Positions 44,835 through 53,922 are shown, counted from the stretch's first letter. The stretch is 64,000 bases of DNA from Oscillospiraceae bacterium (GCA_902761055.1 CACWIS010000002.1:1-64000), one strand, 5' to 3'. Notes: generated by a model from the sequence alone, not told the origin. Translations and numbers: made by a program.

Positions 44835-45336
44835 CAGCAACGATGTCATTGAACTGCTCGACATTCTCTACGGCATGGTGACAGAAGCATGGGGCGTGCC
44901 GCTCGGCAATGACAAGTGCATCATCGAGCGTGACAAGGCCATCGAGATCATCAACGACATCAAGGCGAATCTCCCCAGCGCGCTGGCCGAGGCCAAGCGA
45001 CTGGTCGCCGCGCGCGACGAGTTCATCGGCAATGCAAAGCGCGAGGCGGAGGCCATGCGCAAGAGCGCCGAGGAAAAGGCGCGCATCATGGTCGAGGAGC
45101 AGGAGATCGTCCGCGTTGCCAAGGAGCGCAGCGCCGAGATGATCGCCGCGGCCGAGAACAAGTCCAGAGAACTCCGAAAGGTCGCCGCGGACTACGTCGA
45201 CGATCTGATGTGTCAGGCCGAGGAGAGCATTTCAAGCGCGCTCTCCACCGTGCAGAGCTCGCGCGTTGCCTTCAAGAGCAGCGCCGGCGGCGCCGCTTCC
45301 AAGCCGGCGAAGCAGGAACTGCCGGAAGAGGAATAA
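44827..45336 (+). CDS. Coiled-coil protein of unknown function after coaD
   Basis: The 169-residue protein has a short N-terminal region (DILYGMVTEAWGVPLGNDKC) and a long charged Ala/Glu/Lys/Arg-rich helix (about residues 55-150) that should form a coiled coil. Such proteins next to coaD in Clostridia are often annotated as ATPase or ATP-synthase-subunit-like, without evidence; the helix also resembles DivIVA-type septum proteins. No catalytic motif is visible. It overlaps coaD by 8 bases and ends before a terminator. Confidence 0.75.
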   Translation: MDNSNDVIELLDILYGMVTEAWGVPLGNDKCIIERDKAIEIINDIKANLPSALAEAKRLVAARDEFIGNAKREAEAMRKSAEEKARIMVEEQEIVRVAKERSAEMIAAAENKSRELRKVAADYVDDLMCQAEESISSALSTVQSSRVAFKSSAGGAASKPAKQELPEEE

Positions 45337-45356
45337 GAAACGCGCGAACGAAAAAT

Positions 45357-45396
45357 GCCCGAGCCCATATTTTGGGTTCGGGCTTTTGCTTTTTTC
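45357..45396 (+). terminator. Terminator after the coaD operon
   Basis: The stem GCCCGAGCCCA / TGGGTTCGGGC with one G-T pair is followed by TTTTGCTTTTTT. Confidence 0.88.
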
Positions 45397-45466
45397 TACA
45401 TCTTGCGATGCCGTTTTTCCTTAATAATACGCAAAAAATAAGACAAAAAAAGACAAAAAGTTTCTC

Positions 45467-45495
45467 TTGCTTTTTGCGGGACGCCCCCCTATAAT
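45467..45495 (+). promoter_or_regulatory. Promoter of the dcw cluster
   Basis: TTGCTT (45467-45472) and a perfect TATAAT (45490-45495) are 17 bases apart. The MraZ box begins about 11 bases after the -10 element. Confidence 0.75.
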
Positions 45496-45505
45496 TGAAA
45501 TGGAT

Positions 45506-45531
45506 GTGGAGAAAAGTGGGGCAAAATGGAG
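45506..45531 (+). promoter_or_regulatory. MraZ operator: three direct repeats at 10-bp spacing
   Basis: GTGGAG (45506), GTGGGG (45516) and ATGGAG (45526) recur every 10 bases, one helical turn, between the promoter and mraZ. MraZ is known to bind such short G-rich direct repeats upstream of its own gene, so this is a good candidate autoregulatory site. Confidence 0.75.
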
Positions 45532-45549
45532 CGGATTGAAGGAGAAAGG

Positions 45550-45975
45550 GTGCGGCAGATGACGGGCGAATACCGGCATTCCCTTGACAATAAGGGCAGA
45601 CTGTTTATCCCCGCAAAGCTCAGAGAGGAGCTTGGCGAGGTTTTCTATATCACATTATCCATGGATCGGTGTCTGTGCGTCTACAGCGCCGAGAGCTGGC
45701 AGAGCTTTTCGGAGAAGGTGGGCGCGATGCCCTACGTCAAACAGCGGCGAATGCGGCCGCTCTTTGCGCACGCGGCGCGCTGCGAGCTGGACAGTCAGGG
45801 ACGCACGATCATCCCGCAGAACCTGCGCGCCTACGCATCGCTGACGAAGAACGTGACGGTCGTCGGCTGCAACAACCATGCCGAACTGTGGGACAGCGAA
45901 GCCTGGCAGAGCGTGTATGAAAGCGAGTCTACGCCGGAAAACATCGCCGCGGCCATGGAGGAGCTCGATTTCTGA
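45550..45975 (+). CDS. mraZ: Transcriptional regulator MraZ
   Basis: MraZ is an AbrB-fold regulator that binds repeats upstream of the division and cell-wall cluster. The 141-residue protein has its two SpoVT/AbrB half-motifs: GEYRHSLDNKGRLFIPAKLRE and, in the second half, CELDSQGRTIIPQNLRAYA. GTG 45550 has AAGGAG 5 bases upstream; ATG 45559 in the same frame is an alternative with longer spacing. It is first in the cluster and its stop overlaps the rsmH start by one base. Confidence 0.95.
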   Translation: MRQMTGEYRHSLDNKGRLFIPAKLREELGEVFYITLSMDRCLCVYSAESWQSFSEKVGAMPYVKQRRMRPLFAHAARCELDSQGRTIIPQNLRAYASLTKNVTVVGCNNHAELWDSEAWQSVYESESTPENIAAAMEELDF

Positions 45976-46910
45976 TGAGCGAATACAAGCACGTCTCCGT
46001 CCTGCTGGACGAATGTATCGAGAATCTGAACATCCGTCCCGACGGCGTTTATGTCGACGGGACGCTTGGTCTCGGCGGCCATTCGCTGGAGATCGCAAAG
46101 CGTCTGGGGAGTGGCCGGCTCGTCTGCATCGACCGTGATGAGACGGCGATCGCGCGCGCCTCGGAACGGCTTGCGGAATACCGCAATCACATCACCTTCG
46201 TCCACGGAAACTTTTCCGATACGGTTTCGATCCTCGACTCGCTCGGGATCGGGGCTGTGGACGGGATGCTGTTCGATCTCGGCGTCTCCTCGCCCCAGCT
46301 GGATGAATCCGGACGGGGCTTTTCCTATATGAAAGACGCGCCGCTGGATATGCGCATGGACGCGAGCGCGGCGCTGACGGCCCGCACGATCGTCAACGAA
46401 TGGGATGAGAACACCCTCAACCGGATCCTTTGGGATTACGGGGAGGAGCGCTACGCGCGGCGCATCACGGCCGCGATCCTCGCACGCCGCGCCGAGCGGC
46501 CGATCGAGACGACGGGAGAACTCACGGAAATCATCCGCGGAGCGATGCCGGCCGCAGCGCTGCGCGAAAAACAGCACCCGGCCAAGCGCAGCTTCCAGGC
46601 GATCCGCATCGCCGTGAACGACGAACTCGGCGAGGTGGAGCGCATGATGGAAAGCGCGCCGGACAGGCTGCGCCCGGGCGGACGGCTGTGTGTGATCAGC
46701 TTTCACTCCCTCGAGGACCGGATCGTCAAAAACGGAATCGCACGGCGTGAGAACGGCTGCACCTGCCCGCGCGAGGCGCCGATCTGTACCTGCGGCTTCG
46801 TGCGAACGCTGCGAAGCGTGACGCGAAAGCCCATCCTGCCGGGAGAGGAAGAGCTTGAACGCAATCCCCGCGCCCGCAGCGCCAAGCTGCGCGTGGCGGA
46901 GCGGGTATAA
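45975..46910 (+). CDS. rsmH: 16S rRNA (cytosine-1402-N4)-methyltransferase RsmH
   Basis: The 311-residue methyltransferase (formerly MraW) has the N-terminal HVSVLLDECIENL, the SAM-binding VDGTLGLGGHS, the marker GMLFDLGVSSPQLDESGRGF and the C-terminal SFHSLEDRIVK. It modifies C1402 of 16S rRNA. It starts in the overlapping TGATG at the end of mraZ, the standard order in dcw clusters. Confidence 0.98.
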   Translation: MSEYKHVSVLLDECIENLNIRPDGVYVDGTLGLGGHSLEIAKRLGSGRLVCIDRDETAIARASERLAEYRNHITFVHGNFSDTVSILDSLGIGAVDGMLFDLGVSSPQLDESGRGFSYMKDAPLDMRMDASAALTARTIVNEWDENTLNRILWDYGEERYARRITAAILARRAERPIETTGELTEIIRGAMPAAALREKQHPAKRSFQAIRIAVNDELGEVERMMESAPDRLRPGGRLCVISFHSLEDRIVKNGIARRENGCTCPREAPICTCGFVRTLRSVTRKPILPGEEELERNPRARSAKLRVAERV

Positions 46911-46925
46911 GGACGGAGCGGGAAA

Positions 46926-47198
46926 ATGGGTCGAACAGTCAGAGTCCTGTGCTGTTTTCTCGCGGCGCTGCTTTTGGTGCTTTCCTTGCTCACCGAGATC
47001 CGCACGAACGCGCTGCGGGACGAGCTGGACGCGCTGCGGCAGGAAGAAGAAACGCTCAGCGAAGAGATCCGCATCCTTGACGTGCGTTTGGCGTCCCGGC
47101 TGCCGATCGAGGAGATCGAGCGTCTTGCGGAAGAAGAGCTGGGAATGCGGCCCTGCCGCCCCGATCAGCGCGTATATCTGACGCTCGGCGAGTCATAG
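46926..47198 (+). CDS. FtsL/DivIC-like septum protein
   Basis: The 90-residue protein has a short cytoplasmic start, one membrane helix (about residues 6-24) and a leucine-zipper-like coiled coil (LRDELDALRQEEETLSEEI). Position between rsmH and the division PBP, length and topology fit FtsL, which forms the divisome FtsQLB-type complex with DivIB and DivIC. GGAG is 7 bases before ATG 46926. Sequence alone cannot fully separate FtsL from DivIC. Confidence 0.85.
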   Translation: MGRTVRVLCCFLAALLLVLSLLTEIRTNALRDELDALRQEEETLSEEIRILDVRLASRLPIEEIERLAEEELGMRPCRPDQRVYLTLGES

Positions 47199-47253
47199 CA
47201 CGGCCTTTCCCCGAATAAAATAGAGCAGAATCTGTTTTTATCGGGAGGCCGCG

Positions 47254-49572
47254 ATGCCGCAAAACGAAAAGAATTACGGGCCGTCTCTCGGCCTCAGACG
47301 CCGCACGCTGCTGTTGATGGCAGTGTGCGGCATTGTGTCGTTTGCCCTTCTGCTCGCACGGCTCTATCGGCTGCAGATCACGGATCACGAGCGCTACGAG
47401 ACGCTCGCGGTGGCGCAGCAGCTGCGCGAGGCTTCGGCCTCGAACGAGCGGGGCACGATTTATGACCGCGGCGGGGTGCCGCTCGCGATCAGCGCGTCGG
47501 TGGACAACGTTTATCTCAGCCCCATGGAGATCGAGATGTATGGAGAGAACAGGGAACTGATCGCGGACGAGCTCTCCCGCATCCTTGGGATCGACCGTGC
47601 GGAGATCCTTGAAAAAGCGGGACATAGCGGCTCGTGGTACGTGACCGTTGCACGCAAGGTCGAGGCGGAGACGGCACGGCAGGTGAGGGAATTCAAGGAC
47701 CGCTGCGGCATTCGGGGCGTGCGGCTGGAAACGGATCGCAAGCGCTATTATCCCAATTCCTCGCTCGCCTGTCATCTTCTGGGATTTGTGGGAACGGACA
47801 ATGTCGGTCTTGAAGGCATTGAGGCGCAGTACGATCCCTTCCTGCGGGGCGGAAAAGGCAGGAGTGTGCGCGAGGCGAACGCCTACGGAACAGACATGCT
47901 CTTCGAGAGCTGGGGCGACTATCTTCCGGGCGAGGACGGCTGCGACGTCGTGACGACGATCGACTCGACGATCCAGTATTATGTCGAAAAGCATCTCAAG
48001 CAGGCTGTCGCAGACTATGACATCCGCAACGGGGCGGGTGCGATCGCGATGGACGTCAACACGGGCGCCGTGCTGGCGATGGCCTCGCTCGACGGCTATG
48101 ACCCGAACGACTTTCTCGCCGTCGGCGGGAAGGCCCGCGCCGCCGTGGATGCGGCGGCGGACGAGGAGGAGCGGGCCGCTCTGCTGCGCGCCTTCCGGGA
48201 GCGGCAGTGGCGCAACAAGGCGCTGTCCGATACCTACGAGCCCGGATCGACTTTCAAGATCATCACGCTCTCGATGGCGCTGGACTGCGGCGCGGTCTCG
48301 ACGGGAGATTTCTTCTACTGTCCCGGAAGCGTCAGCGTCGTCGGCCGCAGCTCGCCCATCCGCTGCTGGAAGGACGGCGGCCACGGCTCGCAGAGCCTGA
48401 CACAGAGCGTGCAGCATTCCTGCAACGCGGCCTTCGTCACGATCGGCCAGCGCGTCGGCGCGGAGCGCTTTTATCAGTATTGCGACGCGTTCGGGTTTCT
48501 CCGCCTTTCGGAGGATCCCGACGAGCAGTTGACTGCGCGCACGGGCATCGACCTCGCGGGCGAGAGCGGCAGTATCTGGTGGAGCCGAAATGTATTCTGC
48601 TCGCCGAAGAACCTCTCGCAGCTTGCGGCGGCATCCTTCGGGCAGACCTTTACGATCACGCCGCTGCAGCTCATCACGGCGGTCAGCGCCTGCGTCAACG
48701 GAGGACGGCTGATGAAACCTTATGTCGTCAGCGAGATCCGGAGCGCGGATGGCGCGATACTGCAGCGCCGGGAGCCGGAAATGGTGCGGCAGGTCATCCG
48801 GGCCGAGACCAGCGAAAAGGTCCGCGCGATCCTCGAACAGGTCGTAGGCGACCCGAATGAGGGGACCGGACGCAACGCGGCCGTCGCAGGCTACCGCATC
48901 GGCGGCAAAACCGGGACGAGCGAGAAGGTCAGCCTCGAGGCTGCGACCGGGGAGAAGGAATACATCGTCTCTTTCATCGGCTTTGCGCCTGCCGACGATC
49001 CGCAGATCGCGGTCCTGGTCTTTCTCGACACGCCCTCAAGCGAATCCGGCATCTATATCAGCGGCGGCCAGATGGCCGCGCCTGTCGTCGGCGCGATGAT
49101 GGCGGACGTGCTGCCCTATCTCGGTGTCGAGCCTGTCTACAGCGAAGAAGACGCGGCGCGGATGGACGCCGTGATGCCGCAGCTCGTCGGAAAGACGCTT
49201 GAAGAGGCCGCGGCGGCCGTGCGGGAAGCGGGACTGCGATACCGAACGCTCGGCGACGGCGGACGGGTGACGGCCCAGCTTCCGGCCGCGCATTTTCAGA
49301 TCGCAAGGGGCACCGAGATCATCCTGTATCTGGGTGCGGAGATATCAAATGAAAAAGAAAGTGTTTCCAATCTTGTCGGAATGCGGTATAATGAGGCGCG
49401 TGACGTGCTGTCACGCCGCGGGATCTTTCTCCATGCGCGCGGCACGGTCAGCGACGGAGAAAGTCAATGCGTTGCGGCGCAAAGCGTCGAAGAGGGCGCA
49501 AGCGTTGATCACGGCTGCGTGATCGAGGTCGTGCTCATCGACGCGGACGAATCCATGCTGGGCAAGTATTGA
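47254..49572 (+). CDS. Class B penicillin-binding protein with two PASTA domains (FtsI/SpoVD type)
   Basis: The 772-residue transpeptidase cross-links septal peptidoglycan. It has one N-terminal membrane helix (about residues 18-38), a dimerisation-type domain starting at NERGTIYDRGG, and the transpeptidase domain with Ser332-T-F-K335, S389-C-N391 and K552-T-G. Two PASTA repeats follow (about residues 640-705 and 706-768). PASTA repeats are found in both the vegetative PbpB and the sporulation SpoVD branches; only one such gene is in the cluster, so it may serve septation here. GGGAGG is 5 bases before ATG 47254. Confidence 0.95.
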   Translation: MPQNEKNYGPSLGLRRRTLLLMAVCGIVSFALLLARLYRLQITDHERYETLAVAQQLREASASNERGTIYDRGGVPLAISASVDNVYLSPMEIEMYGENRELIADELSRILGIDRAEILEKAGHSGSWYVTVARKVEAETARQVREFKDRCGIRGVRLETDRKRYYPNSSLACHLLGFVGTDNVGLEGIEAQYDPFLRGGKGRSVREANAYGTDMLFESWGDYLPGEDGCDVVTTIDSTIQYYVEKHLKQAVADYDIRNGAGAIAMDVNTGAVLAMASLDGYDPNDFLAVGGKARAAVDAAADEEERAALLRAFRERQWRNKALSDTYEPGSTFKIITLSMALDCGAVSTGDFFYCPGSVSVVGRSSPIRCWKDGGHGSQSLTQSVQHSCNAAFVTIGQRVGAERFYQYCDAFGFLRLSEDPDEQLTARTGIDLAGESGSIWWSRNVFCSPKNLSQLAAASFGQTFTITPLQLITAVSACVNGGRLMKPYVVSEIRSADGAILQRREPEMVRQVIRAETSEKVRAILEQVVGDPNEGTGRNAAVAGYRIGGKTGTSEKVSLEAATGEKEYIVSFIGFAPADDPQIAVLVFLDTPSSESGIYISGGQMAAPVVGAMMADVLPYLGVEPVYSEEDAARMDAVMPQLVGKTLEEAAAAVREAGLRYRTLGDGGRVTAQLPAAHFQIARGTEIILYLGAEISNEKESVSNLVGMRYNEARDVLSRRGIFLHARGTVSDGESQCVAAQSVEEGASVDHGCVIEVVLIDADESMLGKY

Positions 49573-49591
49573 AGATCACAGAGGAAGAAAC

Positions 49592-51046
49592 ATGAAGCTC
49601 TACGAGATCCTGAAGGATATCGAGGTCCTTTCCGCCACGGCGGATATGAATACGGAGATCGGCGGCGTGAGCTACGACTCGCGCAGAACGGAGAGGGGAG
49701 ACCTTTTTGTCGCCATCAAGGGCTTTGAGTCCGACGGACACCGTTTTATCCCAAAGGCGGCGGAAAAGGGCGCTGCGGCCGTGCTCTGCGAGGACGCGCC
49801 GACGGACGGCACGCCGTACGTGCGGATCGCGGACTGCCGCAGAGGGCTCGCGATCGCGAGCCGCAACCTGTTCGGCGATCCCGCGTCGCAGATGACGGTC
49901 ATCGGCATCACCGGCACCAGCGGCAAGACCAGCTCGAGCTATCTCATCAAGCACATGCTTGAGCGGATCCCGGGCGCCAAGGTCGGCCTGATCGGCACGA
50001 ACGGTCACATGATCGGACAGGAATTCCTGCACTCCGAATTCACCACGCCCGAGAGCTATGAACTGCAGAAGCTGTTTCGCCGCATGGCGGACGAGGGCTG
50101 CAGCCATGTCGTGATGGAGGTGTCGTCGCACTCGCTTGTGCTCGAGCGCGTCGCGGGCGTGCACTTCGACGTCGTGCTCTATACGAATCTCTCGCAGGAC
50201 CATCTGGATTTCCACAAGACGATGGAGGAATATGCCGCGGCGAAGAAAAAGATCTTCTCCATGTGCTCGCGCGCCTGCGTCAATGCCGACGACGCCTGGG
50301 CGGGATACATGACCGAAGGCGAGGGCTGTCCCGTGCTGCGCTTCACCGCCGCGGACGCGGAGGCGGAGCTGCGCGCCGAAAACATCGAGCTGAGCGCCGG
50401 CGGCGTGCGCTTTGACGCACTGTACGAAGAAAAGCGCACCGCGGCCTTTCTGGGCATTCCGGGTCTGTTCTCGGTGCACAACGCTCTGGGCGTAATAGCG
50501 GTCGGCCTCACGCTGGGTCTTTCCCTCGAGGAATGCGCCGCCGCGCTCGCCAGCGCGAAGGGCGTCAAGGGGCGCATGGAAAGCGTCCCGACCGACGGGG
50601 ATTACGATGTCCTCATCGACTACTCCCACAAGCCGGATGCGCTGGAGAATGCGCTCAAGACGCTGCGGCCGGTCACGCGCGGGCGGCTGATCGTCCTCTT
50701 CGGCTGCGGCGGCGACCGCGACCGCGGCAAACGTCCGATCATGGGCGAGATCGCGGAAAAGAACGCGGACCTGTGCATCGTGACGAGCGACAACCCGCGT
50801 ACCGAGGACCCCGAGGCCATCATCGACGAGATCATGTCGGGCTTTTCCGCGCATGCGGACAAGGTGATCCGGATCTGCGACAGGACGGAAGCCATCCGTA
50901 CCGCACTTGACAACGCGCGCGCCGGTGATGTAATATTGCTTGCCGGGAAAGGTCACGAGGATTACCAGATCGTGGGGCATGAAAAGCATCACATGGACGA
51001 GAGAGAGATCGTGGCCGACCACCTTGAAAAGAGGAAGCAAAGATGA
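49592..51046 (+). CDS. murE: UDP-MurNAc-tripeptide synthetase (meso-diaminopimelate adding)
   Basis: MurE adds the third residue to the peptidoglycan stem. The 484-residue ligase has an N-terminal UDP-MurNAc domain (YDSRRTERGDLFVAIKGF), the ATP loop GITGTSGKTSSSYL and the C-terminal motif DNPRTEDPEAI. The DNPR signature is characteristic of enzymes adding meso-diaminopimelate rather than lysine. GAGGAAG precedes ATG 49592. It overlaps mraY by 4 bases (ATGA); murF, normally found between murE and mraY, is not present. Confidence 0.97.
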   Translation: MKLYEILKDIEVLSATADMNTEIGGVSYDSRRTERGDLFVAIKGFESDGHRFIPKAAEKGAAAVLCEDAPTDGTPYVRIADCRRGLAIASRNLFGDPASQMTVIGITGTSGKTSSSYLIKHMLERIPGAKVGLIGTNGHMIGQEFLHSEFTTPESYELQKLFRRMADEGCSHVVMEVSSHSLVLERVAGVHFDVVLYTNLSQDHLDFHKTMEEYAAAKKKIFSMCSRACVNADDAWAGYMTEGEGCPVLRFTAADAEAELRAENIELSAGGVRFDALYEEKRTAAFLGIPGLFSVHNALGVIAVGLTLGLSLEECAAALASAKGVKGRMESVPTDGDYDVLIDYSHKPDALENALKTLRPVTRGRLIVLFGCGGDRDRGKRPIMGEIAEKNADLCIVTSDNPRTEDPEAIIDEIMSGFSAHADKVIRICDRTEAIRTALDNARAGDVILLAGKGHEDYQIVGHEKHHMDEREIVADHLEKRKQR

Positions 51047-52053
51047 CGATAAAGCTGATGTGCTCGTTTATCCTGTCGTTCCTGTTTGCCACGGCTTTCG
51101 GGAAGATATACATCCCCTGGCTGCGTAAGCTGAAGGCCGGACAGGAGATCCGGAGCGAGGTCGAATGGCATAAATCCAAGAGCGGCACGCCGACGATGGG
51201 CGGCTGGATGTTCATACTCGGCGTCCTGCTTTCGCTGCTGACCATCGGATTTCCGAGCATGATGCGCGGGCGCTTCGTGCATCTGTTCGTCTTCCTCTTC
51301 GCGCTGGTATTCGGCTTCATCGGTTTCCTTGACGACTGGGAAAAGATCCGTCACGCGCAGAACCTCGGCCTGTCAGCCAGAATGAAATTCCTTCTGCAGC
51401 TGGCCGCTGCGCTGGCCTTCATTTTCCTGATGCGCCGCCTCGGCTTCGTCAGGCCGAACCTCTACATCCCCTTCGTCAACACGAGCGTCCCGCTGCCCGA
51501 GTGGCTGTACTTCGTGTTTGCCGCCTTCGTTATCGTCGGCACCGTCAATGCGGTCAACCTCACCGACGGCGTGGACGGGCTTGCCGCCGGCACTTCGCTG
51601 CCCGTGTGCTTTTTCTTCGTCGCGGTGACCTTTGCCTGGGGCAAGGATTTCCTTGAACTCGGCATCTTTGCCTCGGCGCTGCTGGGCGGCCTGATGGGCT
51701 TTCTCGTATACAATTTCAACCCGGCCAAGGTCTTTATGGGAGACACGGGCTCGCTGTTTCTCGGCGGGGCCGTGGCCGCGATGGCCTTCGCCTACGACAT
51801 GCCGCTGATCCTGATCCTGATCGGCATCATGTATATTATCGAAACGCTCTCCGACATCATCCAGGTCGGCTACTTCAAGCTCAGCCACGGCAAGCGGGTC
51901 TTTCGTATGGCCCCCTTCCACCACCATCTGGAGATGGGCGGCTGGAGCGGTAAAAAATGGACCGAAAAGGAACTCTTCGTGCTCTTTACAGGCATAAGTC
52001 TGCTGTTCGCCGTCATATCATTTATTGGGGTGTTCCAGCGTTACGCCGTGTGA
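51043..52053 (+). CDS. mraY: Phospho-N-acetylmuramoyl-pentapeptide transferase
   Basis: MraY makes lipid I by moving phospho-MurNAc-pentapeptide to undecaprenyl phosphate. The 336-residue, ten-helix protein has KSGTPTMGG, FLDDWEKI, the catalytic-loop NLTDGVDGLAAG and FMGDTGSLFLGG, and the final FRMAPFHHHLEMGGWSG. The start overlaps murE. The usual neighbour murD is missing; the next gene is a shortened ftsW starting 26 bases after the mraY stop. Confidence 0.97.
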   Translation: MTIKLMCSFILSFLFATAFGKIYIPWLRKLKAGQEIRSEVEWHKSKSGTPTMGGWMFILGVLLSLLTIGFPSMMRGRFVHLFVFLFALVFGFIGFLDDWEKIRHAQNLGLSARMKFLLQLAAALAFIFLMRRLGFVRPNLYIPFVNTSVPLPEWLYFVFAAFVIVGTVNAVNLTDGVDGLAAGTSLPVCFFFVAVTFAWGKDFLELGIFASALLGGLMGFLVYNFNPAKVFMGDTGSLFLGGAVAAMAFAYDMPLILILIGIMYIIETLSDIIQVGYFKLSHGKRVFRMAPFHHHLEMGGWSGKKWTEKELFVLFTGISLLFAVISFIGVFQRYAV

Positions 52054-52079
52054 ATGAAAAAGCCGGGGAGGTGGGTGAC

Positions 52080-52733
52080 GTGCGTTACGAAACGGCCCGC
52101 CTCGCCGACTTTTCTGTTTTGGAGCAGCGGGAGAGAAAGGCCCCGCTCGACCAGCCCTTCCTCCTGACGGTGCTGCTCCTGCTCGGCTTCGGCGTGATCA
52201 TGGTGCTCTCGGCCAGCTTCCCGCGCGCCTATTATGATCCGGGACATGTCACGGGCGGGAGCGCCACTTATTATTTCGTCCGGCAGCTGATCTTTGCGGC
52301 GGCCGGCGTCGGCGCGATGCTGTTCGCCGCGCGGCTGCCGATCTCCTTCTATCGCCGCACCGCGCCGTACTTCATGCTGCTGACGCTCGCACTGCTTGCG
52401 CTCGTGCCTTTCATCGGCGTGCGGGCAAACGGCTCGCGCCGCTGGCTCGGCGCGGCGCTGGCGCTGCTGCTGTTCGCGGCTCTCATTCTGCGCGGATACC
52501 GCATCGCGCTGCAGTGCAGGGACAGCTTCGGCGCGCTGGTCGTGGCCGGCATTACGACGCAGCTCGCGCTGCAGGTTTTTTTGAACGTCGCCGTTGTGAC
52601 GAACCTGCTGCCCTGCACGGGCATTTCGCTGCCGTTTTTCAGTTACGGCGGCACGGCGCTGATCATCCAGCTTGCAGAGATGGGGATCGTGTTGAGCGCC
52701 TCAAGAGATATCATGGAAAGGGACGGGGTCTGA
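52080..52733 (+). CDS. ftsW: FtsW-type SEDS protein with a large internal in-frame deletion
   Basis: FtsW is the SEDS glycosyltransferase that polymerises septal glycan, normally about 370-400 residues. This frame has only 217. The N-terminal part is normal, from PLDQPFLLTVLLLLGFGVIM to NGSRRWLG (residues 117-124). It then jumps at about base 52446-52451 straight to ALALLLFAALILRGYRIAL, the sequence that normally follows the EELG motif, and continues normally to VVTNLLPCTGISLPFFSYGG. Around 150 residues are absent, including the QPSE region and the long loop carrying the catalytic Asp. GGGGAGG lies 8 bases before GTG 52080. The stop overlaps murG. It is either a real deletion, leaving a non-catalytic protein, or an assembly error. 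Confidence 0.85.
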   Translation: MRYETARLADFSVLEQRERKAPLDQPFLLTVLLLLGFGVIMVLSASFPRAYYDPGHVTGGSATYYFVRQLIFAAAGVGAMLFAARLPISFYRRTAPYFMLLTLALLALVPFIGVRANGSRRWLGAALALLLFAALILRGYRIALQCRDSFGALVVAGITTQLALQVFLNVAVVTNLLPCTGISLPFFSYGGTALIIQLAEMGIVLSASRDIMERDGV

Positions 52734-53851
52734 TGAGATTTCTTTTTACCTGCGGCGGCACAGCGGGCCATATCAATCCGGCTGTGGCGATCGCGGGAAG
52801 GCTGAAGGAGCTTCTGGGCGACTGCGAGATCCTCTTCATCGGAGCGAAGGGCATGATGGAAATGCAGCTCGTACCGCGCGAGGGTTACGAGATCCGCGGC
52901 ATCGAGATCACGAACATCAGCCGGGAGCTGAGCCTGGAAGGGCTGGCGCACAATGCCAGAACGCTCAAAAACGTCGCGCTCTCCACGGAAAAAGCCGCGC
53001 GCATCATCAAATCCTTCAAGCCAGACGCCGTGATCGGAACGGGCGGCTACGTGTGCTACCCGGTCCTGACGGCGGCGCGCAGGCTTCATATCCCGACGCT
53101 CGTGCACGAGAGCAATGCCGTGCCCGGGCTGACGACGAAGCTGCTCTCCCGGCACGTCGACCGCATCATGGTCGGCTTTGAGGAGAGCCGGAGCCACTAT
53201 CCCGATCCGGACAAGGTGACCGTCACCGGTACGCCCGTGCGGGGGAGCTTTTCGCTCTTCACAAAGGAAACGGCCCGCGCACAGCTCGGCATCCCAAACG
53301 ACAGACCGCTGGTCGTGTCCGTGTGGGGCTCTCTGGGCGCGGCGCACATGAACGCCGTGATCGGCGAGATGATCCCGATGATGAAGGACGACCCTTCTTT
53401 CCGTCTGGTCCACTCGGCGGGAAGCCGCTATTATCAGCAGCTCCGCGCGGAACTGGCGCAGAGCGCGCCGGACTGCGCGGCCTTCGGCGCGGATGTTCGC
53501 GAGTATATCTACGACATGCCGCGCGTCATGGCGGCGGCGGATCTGGTGCTCTGCCGCGCAGGCGCCTCCTCGCTTGCCGAACTCTGCTACATGGGCAAGC
53601 CCGCCGTGATCGTCCCCTCGCCGAACGTGACGAATCACCACCAGGAGCGCAACGCCCGCGTGCTGGAGCGCGCCGGCGGCGCGAAGGTCCTGCTGGAGGG
53701 CGAGTTTGACGCAGCCTCGCTGCTCGCACTGATCCGCTCGCTGCTCTCCGACCGGGAGCAGATGGAGGCGATGCGCGAGGCCATGCTTTCGCTCGCCGTC
53801 CCCGAGGCGACCGACAGGATCTGCGGGATCATCCTGGATGCTCTGCACTGA
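52733..53851 (+). CDS. murG: UDP-GlcNAc:lipid I N-acetylglucosaminyltransferase
   Basis: MurG converts lipid I to lipid II. The 372-residue GT28 enzyme has RFLFTCGGTAGHINPAVAIA at the N-terminus, VIGTGGYVCYPVL, LVHESNAVPGLTTKLLSR, and the donor-site motif CRAGASSLAELCYMGKPAVI. Its ATG overlaps the ftsW stop (TGATG). The usual GSxGA loop reads VWGSLGAAHMN here. Confidence 0.97.
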   Translation: MRFLFTCGGTAGHINPAVAIAGRLKELLGDCEILFIGAKGMMEMQLVPREGYEIRGIEITNISRELSLEGLAHNARTLKNVALSTEKAARIIKSFKPDAVIGTGGYVCYPVLTAARRLHIPTLVHESNAVPGLTTKLLSRHVDRIMVGFEESRSHYPDPDKVTVTGTPVRGSFSLFTKETARAQLGIPNDRPLVVSVWGSLGAAHMNAVIGEMIPMMKDDPSFRLVHSAGSRYYQQLRAELAQSAPDCAAFGADVREYIYDMPRVMAAADLVLCRAGASSLAELCYMGKPAVIVPSPNVTNHHQERNARVLERAGGAKVLLEGEFDAASLLALIRSLLSDREQMEAMREAMLSLAVPEATDRICGIILDALH

Positions 53852-53922
53852 TCCGCCGCTACAATCACATCCTTACCCTCCGGGCATAGAATGGCATGAT
53901 CATGATGCGCGGAGGGATTTTT

